Source: Pseudopithomyces maydicus
Taxonomy: Eukaryota; Ascomycota; Dothideomycetes; Pleosporales; Didymosphaeriaceae
DNA length: 64,000 nt
Assembly (NCBI GenBank): GCA_026873275.1
Contig: JANTUC010000001.1
Coordinates: forward strand, 186,001-250,000
Reading direction: 5' to 3'
Part shown: positions 57,443 through 64,000 of the stretch, in pieces
How the letters are laid out: every line of letters starts with the position of its first letter
Position numbering within the stretch: the stretch's first letter is position 1
Program-made: the position numbers and the translations under genes
The notes under the pieces: model-generated
Database searches by the model: none
The model's input: only the letters and a program-made list of their open reading frames with translations
What the model was told of the DNA's origin: nothing

Positions 57443-57809
57443 ATTTTCTTCTTCAACTCCCAGCTCTACCGATTCTTTGAGCTTCCGAAACTTTGCTATT
57501 GCCAATCATTGCGTCCAGATATATTGTCTATAAGTTCTTACTGGGTGGGAGGATTCGCATCAGTAGCATGGCAGGCGTTTACCGACCTGGAGACAGCATT
57601 GGGTTGCAGACGAGAGTTCTGTTTTGTTTTGCTTTTAGGGTACATAGGGATATGCTTGATGAGTGACCACAGGAGGATATGATGTTTCGAACTTTGGATA
57701 GATAGGCGCCACCAGCCGCTTAATGATAATGCAGTCAACCACACCAAACAGCACTTTTTGGTTCCGCATGTGCTTAAACCAAGAAGGGGCGGGGAGGTGC
57801 AACAAGAGC
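57443..57809. other. Convergent intergenic
   Basis: 3' regions of the wall-protein gene (+) and the F-box gene (-). Nothing else seen. Confidence 0.5.
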
Positions 57810-59178
57810 TTACTCTTCGCCCTTTCGTCCCAACCCATCAATTAATCTATCTAAGCTCGCCTGATCCGCCTCTAATTCCTCCTTGTGCACATTCCTTGGA
57901 AATCCCCCTTTCACCCACGACTCCATCTCCCCATCCGAAAACGCCTCCGACCAAGGTATCAACCCATCATCAAAGCAAACATATCTTTTTTCGGATACCC
58001 TCCTCCCACAGCTCTCTCTCTCACTCTCCCCCACCCCATACCTCCCGTCCGCTCCCTCCGCATAATCAAACCGAAAATCAACCAATAGAGGCATCTCAGA
58101 GAGCTTTTCGAATACCTGCCCCCACGTCCCGTTGTATCGAAACGACCGGTACTCAATGTCAACGTCTTCTTCCCACTCAACCGCCTCGTACGGGAAGTCA
58201 ACCCAGTCTCCGGTCTGCACGTCCCCCACTCTGCTGACCTCTCCGGATACAAGCGAATCCATGAGACGATCATGCAGTCCTGCAGTATGAGCTTGCGCAA
58301 CGAGGGCATGGCCAGTATCCACGCGACGTCGTCGTCGTGCGCGAGGGTGTAGTATCCCAGTGCGAGCGCCTCCAGCTTGGGAAACGAGAGCTCGGCGAAG
58401 GACCAGTACCCTGGCAGCGGGCCCCAGTTGTCGCGGTGGTAGATGGAGAGTGAGCGAAGGTGCGCAGATACAGGGCGCAGCCACGACGCCGCGAAGTGCG
58501 GGGGAAAGTCCGGAGCTCGATGGCTTCGTAGTCGTTGTCTGGCGCTTCCTGGTTGTTCTCTCTGGTTATGGAGACGTGGAGTTCGTCTATTTGTTTCATC
58601 GTGTCCAGAAACAAGTCCGAGGAGGTGAAGTCTGGGATGGGGCAGTTTTGCAAGTTCTCGATTGTGAGTTTATGAATTGTGCGATTGGTCTCTGTGGCAG
58701 CTCTGTCGGCGACGGCTTGGAAGATGATACGGAGTGTGTTTTCACGGTCGTCGGGCTCTTCCATTGCGTCTTGTACGGATTCCCGGCCGACGCACTGGGG
58801 GGTGAATGCTATTTCTAAAGAGTCGAGGTTTGGGAATTTGACCAGGGCGGCGATGACGGCGTGGAACTCTGAGCCGACTTCTAGACCGTCATGCCGGAAG
58901 AAGTAGTCGTTGTCGATGTCGGGCCTTGTTTGGATGATGGCATGACGGGGGAGCTGGCGGATGGTGTCATTTTCGCTGATGTTGTTCCAGGCTTTCATGT
59001 GCTCTTCTGAGGGGGTGACGAAGACTTCCTTGAAGAGCTCCTTTGCGGCGAATCTTTCTAGAGTTTTGCAGACGAGCCGCAAATTCAAGAGGTCATCTTT
59101 TTCACTGATTTGTTTGATGATATGCTCGACTAATTCTGGTGCAAGACTGAGTAGCTGGGGGAGGGGTACTAAAGACAT
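57810..59178 (-). CDS. F-box protein, frame broken twice
   Basis: F-box proteins present substrates to SCF ubiquitin ligases. The N-terminus MSLVPLPQLLSLAPELVEHI with LRLVCKTLERFAAKELFKEV is a good F-box (residues about 7-50), followed by leucine-rich helical repeats (FPNLDSLEIAF; LAMPSLRKLILQDCMIV). As printed, the coding sequence occupies three frames. One added base in the GGGGG run 58501-58505 gives LRTFPPHFAASWLRPVSAHL. A second added base near 58240-58275 (no long run there, so the exact point is uncertain) leads into WVDFPYEAVEWEEDVDIEYR and the stop at 57812-57810. The total then becomes 456 aa with length divisible by three. No intron is needed. A real inactivated gene cannot be excluded. 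Confidence 0.75.
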
Positions 59179-59733
59179 GCTGCTGAATGTTTGGTTGAGG
59201 TTTCTAGCCTCTCAGTCTTTCTATCAATCCGAAGTTGACAATTTTTTCGAAGCCTGCGGAAGCGACGTGGTATTGATGCTTACGCCAAATCATGGAAGAC
59301 GCAAAGTTAGTGTACATGTGGCACAGCATACTAGGATCCATGCAGGCGGGTGGGCCAGCGACGTCATTGATGACTTCCATCTCCCAAACAAGAAAGTGAG
59401 TAAACTCAAATTTAACACAGAGCAGCAAAAAGGTTGCATATTGTGTAATATCAACTGTATATACACATGCTCTGTTCTTCTCTGGAAGAGCCCTCGCTAA
59501 CCTAACTCCATCCTCTTCATCCCCCACATATTGGCCCCCAACCCACTACTTTGAACACAAAACAAGGGAGGATAAATATCTCGAATTCTTCGATGGCAGA
59601 ATTGAGCAGAATAGCCAAAATAAACCCACAGGAAGCTCTCGTGATGGGCCAACGGCTCGAAAAAAGCATCCTATACAATATCCGCCCGCTTATGTAGTGC
59701 CTCAGAACCGGTGAACAGCCAAGCCCAACCTAC
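59179..59733. other. Intergenic
   Basis: Promoter of the F-box gene and 3' end of the hypothetical gene. A plus ORF crossing 58961-59500 is antisense to the F-box gene and not protein-like. Confidence 0.5.
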
Positions 59734-60495
59734 CTAAAAGTAACTCGCCAACTCATCCAACAACCCACCCAACTCCCTCCGAGTATATCGTCTCACCCTC
59801 GGTTCCGGCTCCCGGTACCCCTCCCCATAAGCCTTTCTCAGCATCTTCAAAAACCTCGGCTGAATATCCCAATACACAGCGAGAAACCCACCTTCACCTT
59901 CATCCCACAGCTCCTCAGACCGATCGATAACAACGATAGCCCGTTTCCACATCGCATTCCCTTCTAGTTCCGGGATACTTAGCCCACCCTCTCCGTCTCC
60001 CTCTCCGTCTCCCTCTCCCTCTGCAGCCCTCTCCTTCCTCGCCGCAATCTCCGCCATACTATGCACCCTACACCTCTCGACGCGCTCCCCCTCCGCCACC
60101 CCATCCCCACACGACATACCCCAGACATCCAATCGCTCAGGCTGTCTCGTATACCCCCTCTCACTACTCGTCTCCTTGCACAACCTCATAGCTAGATTTT
60201 CAAGGTACGCCGGATCAGCAGCCTGGGGCGTGGTGTCGTAGATCTGGAACGAGCACTCTGGGCGCTGGCGCACGATGGTGAAATCGGAGGCTGACCACCC
60301 GAGGGGAACTTTGACGATTTCTTGGCGGGCCCAGGCGGTAAAGCACGGGGTGGAGGAGTCGTAACTTGGGAGGGGCTCGGTGAGGTGGTGTTCGCGGATT
60401 TGGATGGGGGGAGGCCGCCTGTTGAGGGTCTTCGGGATGGGGTGGGGGACATGGTTGGGGGGAATGTGGGAGGTTTCCCAGAGATCAATATACAA
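59734..60495 (-). CDS. Hypothetical protein, start unresolved
   Basis: Not recognised. An open frame of 253 codons has protein-like content: YIDLWETSHIPPNHVPHPIP, EIVKVPLGWSASDFTIVRQR, AMRLCKETSSERGY, WKRAIVVIDRSEELWDEG, FLAVYWDIQPRFLKMLRKAY. A (GEGD)n stretch in the middle comes from a 12-bp repeat (near 59990-60015). No ATG begins this frame: an ATG 30-40 bp upstream (MKSIIPQPNP) is in a different frame. A missing first exon or sequence indels at the 5' end are likely. No membrane segment or signal peptide. Probably cytosolic. Confidence 0.5.
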   Translation of the reverse strand: MYIDLWETSHIPPNHVPHPIPKTLNRRPPPIQIREHHLTEPLPSYDSSTPCFTAWARQEIVKVPLGWSASDFTIVRQRPECSFQIYDTTPQAADPAYLENLAMRLCKETSSERGYTRQPERLDVWGMSCGDGVAEGERVERCRVHSMAEIAARKERAAEGEGDGEGDGEGGLSIPELEGNAMWKRAIVVIDRSEELWDEGEGGFLAVYWDIQPRFLKMLRKAYGEGYREPEPRVRRYTRRELGGLLDELASYF

Positions 60496-61058
60496 GAGGG
60501 TTGGGTTGTGGTATTATGGATTTCATGTGGTTGTTGGTCTTCGCTCTTTTGTCGTAGCTGGAGAAGTGTCAGCCCGGTCCAGAATTTTAGTGACGCTAAA
60601 CTTCATCTGCTGTACAGACTAGGCATCAGCGTTGTAAATACGTACGAGAGACATTATAATCCTGTATCATCACGTGTTGATGTCAAAACGTATGTGCAGA
60701 CATGGATGTTTTTTCGTAATACGCAAGGACCAAAGGGTAACACAATTTAAGCAGAGCCTTTATTCACTATTCAATTCCGAGCACTAACAATTATTTGAGA
60801 AGAAGCATAAAATATTCCAAAGCTACCGATAATACCACGTTAAAGACTATCCATATACGGTCATTACGCACATACATATACCATCCAAAACCCGATATAC
60901 CGTACCGCACCCCATTGAAAATGCACATTGCCGACCGACCAACCAGCCAACCAACCAACCAATTCGAACGTAAAAGAGAACGCCTGAAACGATGCCGCTA
61001 TCATCATACGCACCGCCACCGTCCCAAAGCAAGCCCGATTTGATATCGTGTTGACCGC
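60496..61058. other. Intergenic
   Basis: Between the hypothetical gene's 5' end and the myosin 3' end. It includes a CCAACCAACCAACCAA repeat near 60940-60960. No gene called. Confidence 0.45.
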
Positions 61059-61351
61059 TCACAAAAACGCCCTGCTCCTAATTACGACCCGTATAGTCCT
61101 TTTCCTCTGAAGTCCAGCTTCCCCCGCCTTTTCTTCCTCCCCACTACCACCATCATCACCTTCATCATCATCATCTTCATCCAAAACTTCCACCTCTTCC
61201 TCAACGAGCGTCCTCTCATCACCATCCTCATCCGCCCGTTCAATCTCAGAAACCGATTCCTCGACGATAACCTCAACAGTTGGATTCAGGTGCCCGGACC
61301 TCCTCCACCCCCTCCCCGTTGCTGGGCCCATCCGGCCCGAGGTCCCACCTA

Positions 61352-64000
61352 CTACAAAAAACCCTTCTGGCCGGAAACGCGCCTCAGTCCACTCCGGATG
61401 CTGCGTACAGACCCGACGTTGGCCTTCTCGCCGGCACCAAGCTCGCCCATCTCGCCCATCAGCAGGCCGATGGACGAACCGCGGCGGCTGCGGTTGTCGC
61501 CGGCTTCGCTGCCTGCGCCGGGGACACCGAGAGCGCTGCGGCGCTCGACGCGGAGACCTTTCCACCCTTCGAGCTCGCGCTCCAGGCGGATTGTCTTCTC
61601 GCGCTCCTCGCGGAGTTCGCGTTCGGCACGCTTCGCAGCGAGGTGGTTGCCAGACTCCGAGGACTGGAGTTCATCGATCGTGGAAAGGAGGTTCGAGATC
61701 TTGTCGCGTGCTTTGTTGAGATCGTCCATGACCGAGGCGTTCTGCTTGTCGCGGCGTTCGATCTGGTTCTGGAGGTCCTTAACCGTGCGGTCAACGTTGC
61801 GAACGCTGCGCGATTCGGAGAGACGAGTCGCTTCGGAGGTTTCGAGAGCCTTTTCTAACTATTACTGGTGTTAGTTTTGATCCACAAAGTACGTTGTTTA
61901 GGTAGCTTACCTCTTGAATACGGCCGTGTAGGAAACGGACATCCTTGCCAGCTGAGCCAGTATAACCCTTCGTTTCCAGGTCAACAAGGCGCAATTGAAG
62001 ATCCTTGAGATTCTTTTCAACGGCAGCTTTGTCTTTGTGCAACTGAACGTTTGATTCCCTCACAGCTACGATATCCTTTTGTATTTCCTGTGCAAGTGCT
62101 TCTGCACGCCTCATTTTGCCAACCGCGGCGGCAGCGATGTCTTCCTGCTGTGCCAAGCCGGACTTGAGCTCAAGCAACTCGCGATCGTAGGCGGCAGCAT
62201 TGCGCATAGCCGGCGACTCTGAGTGAGACAGATCCTCAAGCTTATCAGCCGCTTCCTGAAGGCGCACTTCCAGTCGTCTCTTCTCTTCGATGGCAGAATC
62301 ACGTTCCGCGGCAATGTCATCGACGCTCGTACGAAGGTTCCGTACTTGGGAGAGCAGACTGACAATCTTGGATTGTGCCTCGTTGTGTGCATTCGCTGCT
62401 TCATCTCGGGAGTTGGAAATGTCCTGAAGTGTCATCTCAAGTCGGCTCTTCTCTTTGGCCCAGGTTGATGAGTTGAGAACCTCATCATCCCACTTGCTTC
62501 GCAACTCTTCGATTTCTTCCTTGAGACGGCCGTTTTCTTCACGAACGTAGAGCACATTTTCGCGCTCCATGTCAAGTTCGTGAGTCAAAGCCGACAACTC
62601 AGTTTGATACTTCTTTCGAGTCTGTTCAATTGAGGTTTCCGTATCTTCAAGATCGTGCTCTCGCTGGTTCCTGTAGTCTTCGAGCTCGTTTTGGAGACGT
62701 TTCTTCGCTTGTAGAGCACTCTCAAGGTCGGTGGAGAGGTCTTCCACGCGTTCTTCTTGTCGTTGCAGCTGTCGTTGGAGGTCCTCGACCATGCCATCCA
62801 TTTGCTTACGATCCACCATCACTGTAGCGCACGTCTCTTCTGCTTCTCTTGCCTGACTTCTCGCAAACTGCTCCGCTCTAGACGCCTTCAACACTGCGAT
62901 CTCGGCCTGTTCAAGTTTGTTGAAGTAGTCGTCTGCACGATTCTTGTACAAATCTAGGCTCGAGGTGATATCGATCAGTTTGGATCTCTCGTCATCCAGC
63001 TGGATCTGCAGATCAGCGAATTCCTGAAGGAGATTCTCATGGTTAACCTGCAGCTCTTCCCGCTCATCGAATAGTTCGTTGAGCTCAGATTTGACGTCTC
63101 GAAGTTCCACCTCCATGGAGACCTTGGCGTGTTTGATTTCATCAAATGAAGTCTTCGCCTCGGCAAGTTCATGTATGGTGGCGTTGTGTGCCTGCAACAA
63201 AGCCTTCCTAGACTGTTCTTGTGAATTCAAGAGGTCGAAGAGCTCTTCATGTGACTTCGTCTGCACTTCGTTATATGACAGCTCCCTGACCTCAAACTAT
63301 GCTCTAGCGAAGAAACCTTCTTGGCGGAGTCGTCCAACATGTCATGCAAACGGAAGTTCTCACGTTCGAGCTTCTGCACACGTCGGACCGAAGGGCTATC
63401 ATCTTGCCAGCCATTGCGAACAGGGGACCGATCCAGTTGACCTTGGAGGTGTCTGTTGCGCATCTCCGACATCTGTAGCTGGTTTTGGACTTGCTCCAGC
63501 TCCGCAGCTAGGTCCATGCGATTGTTCAGAATGACAGTGTCCACTGTACGGTCTGATCTTGCCGAGGTGTTGGTAGCATTGCTGATATGTCTCTGGTTCG
63601 TTGGCGTGTTCGTTTGCGAGAACGGCTTACGAGTCTCGCTATCCTTACGCTGGTGTGTGGGAGATCGGCGGCCGTTCACTTGACTGCTGTTCATTTCCTC
63701 CAACAAGGCACGCTTAGAGTTAGCATGACGCGTGTCCATTTCGACCAGCTCGCCCTCATGTCTATCACGTAGCTCGTCGAGCTGGGATTCGGCTCGTGAA
63801 TAACGTTCTACAGCCACGCGTAGAGCCTGGTTTGCAGCCTCCAAGCGCTCAGCCATATCAACAGCCCTGGTAATGTCAGGCTTGGCCGCTTCGTATGTGA
63901 TGGCAGTCTCGGTCGCATCAGGGCTGAAGACCTTTCGGAGAAGGACAAGCTGTTGGCGGCACTCCTCCAGCTCGCTGTTGCTGCTGTCCAGAGCCGATTG
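61352..64000 (-). CDS. Class II myosin heavy chain, coiled-coil tail (5' part outside window)
   Basis: The C-terminal rod of a conventional myosin, the motor of the contractile actin ring at septation. Minus strand, continuing past the right edge. Exons here: >64000-61911 and 61858-61352. The intron (52 bp) has GTAAGC..TAG and joins FLHGRIQE to LEKALETSEA. The rod is heptad-rich throughout (ELFDEREELQVNHENLLQEF; RKKYQTELSALTHELDMERE). The near-terminal block LETKGYTGSAGKDVRFLHGR and the Ser/Arg-rich end (RRGSSIG ... SGQKGFL) fit fungal myosin II. One -1 frame step lies near 63284-63296; adding a base in the CCC or AAA run joins SLEHSL to NEVQTKSHEELFDLL. After the stop at 61352 a -1 frame runs on to 61059 with an acidic, protein-like tail; see findings. 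Confidence 0.85.

Noticed and set aside
60192..60488. Ser/Pro-rich minus ORF beginning MSPTPSRRPST
   Set aside because: It overlaps the better-supported 59734-60495 frame; low complexity explains it.
1..64000. CRISPR arrays, rRNA genes, bacterial-type operons
   Set aside because: No spaced repeats, rRNA sequence or operon-like gene runs; the window is eukaryotic nuclear DNA with spliceosomal introns.

Overview
The window is nuclear DNA of a filamentous ascomycete. Genes on both strands carry short introns (about 44-200 bp) with GTRNGT donors and CTRAC-like branch sites, spacing is compact, and the gene set is fungal: TFIIIC tau138, Wbp1, Tim17, complex I 9.5 kDa subunit, a GH64 glucanase, an AA9 LPMO, a Stealth phosphotransferase, and DUF7025-AAA, DUF7708 and DUF7730 proteins. 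A dothideomycete (Pleosporales-like) is my best guess from protein style; no marker gene here proves it.

Layout. 0-7 kb: TFC3, cut at the left edge. 7-13 kb: gene-poor, with one eroded ORF, one hypothetical gene and an AT-rich patch. 13-24 kb: cell-surface and secretory genes (GH64 beta-1,3-glucanase, divergent SNAP-25/Sec9 paralogue, AA9 LPMO, Ser/Thr-rich secreted protein), with a 3 kb gap that may hide one further gene. 24-34.6 kb: four alternating-strand accessory genes, namely a Stealth/GNPTAB-like phosphotransferase divergent from a GT34 glycosyltransferase, then a DUF7025-AAA ATPase divergent from a DUF7708 protein with a degenerate NTPase-like region. 34.6-51.5 kb: mostly housekeeping (vacuolar-type zinc transporter, small zinc-finger protein, WBP1 divergent from nuo9.5, BTB protein, TIM17, conserved Cys/His protein, glutathionyl-hydroquinone reductase). 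51.6-60.5 kb: DUF7730 protein, Gln-rich protein, PIR-like GPI wall protein, F-box protein, hypothetical protein. 61-64 kb: the tail of a class II myosin heavy chain, cut at the right edge.

The most important technical result is that at least eleven genuine reading frames are broken, always by a -1 change (one base too few) and mostly at a homopolymer. They include essential single-copy genes (TIM17 twice, TFC3 twice). Adding one base at each point restores conserved protein and makes total exon lengths divisible by three. This looks like systematic homopolymer under-calling in the assembly rather than pseudogenisation. Gene calls taken directly from this sequence will be fragmented.

Biological leads: an LPMO whose axial copper Tyr position is Trp; a Sec9-like protein with Asn at the second zero layer; a divergent Stealth/GT34 pair; a divergent AAA/DUF7708 pair; and a strong G-quadruplex motif downstream of a Gln-rich gene.
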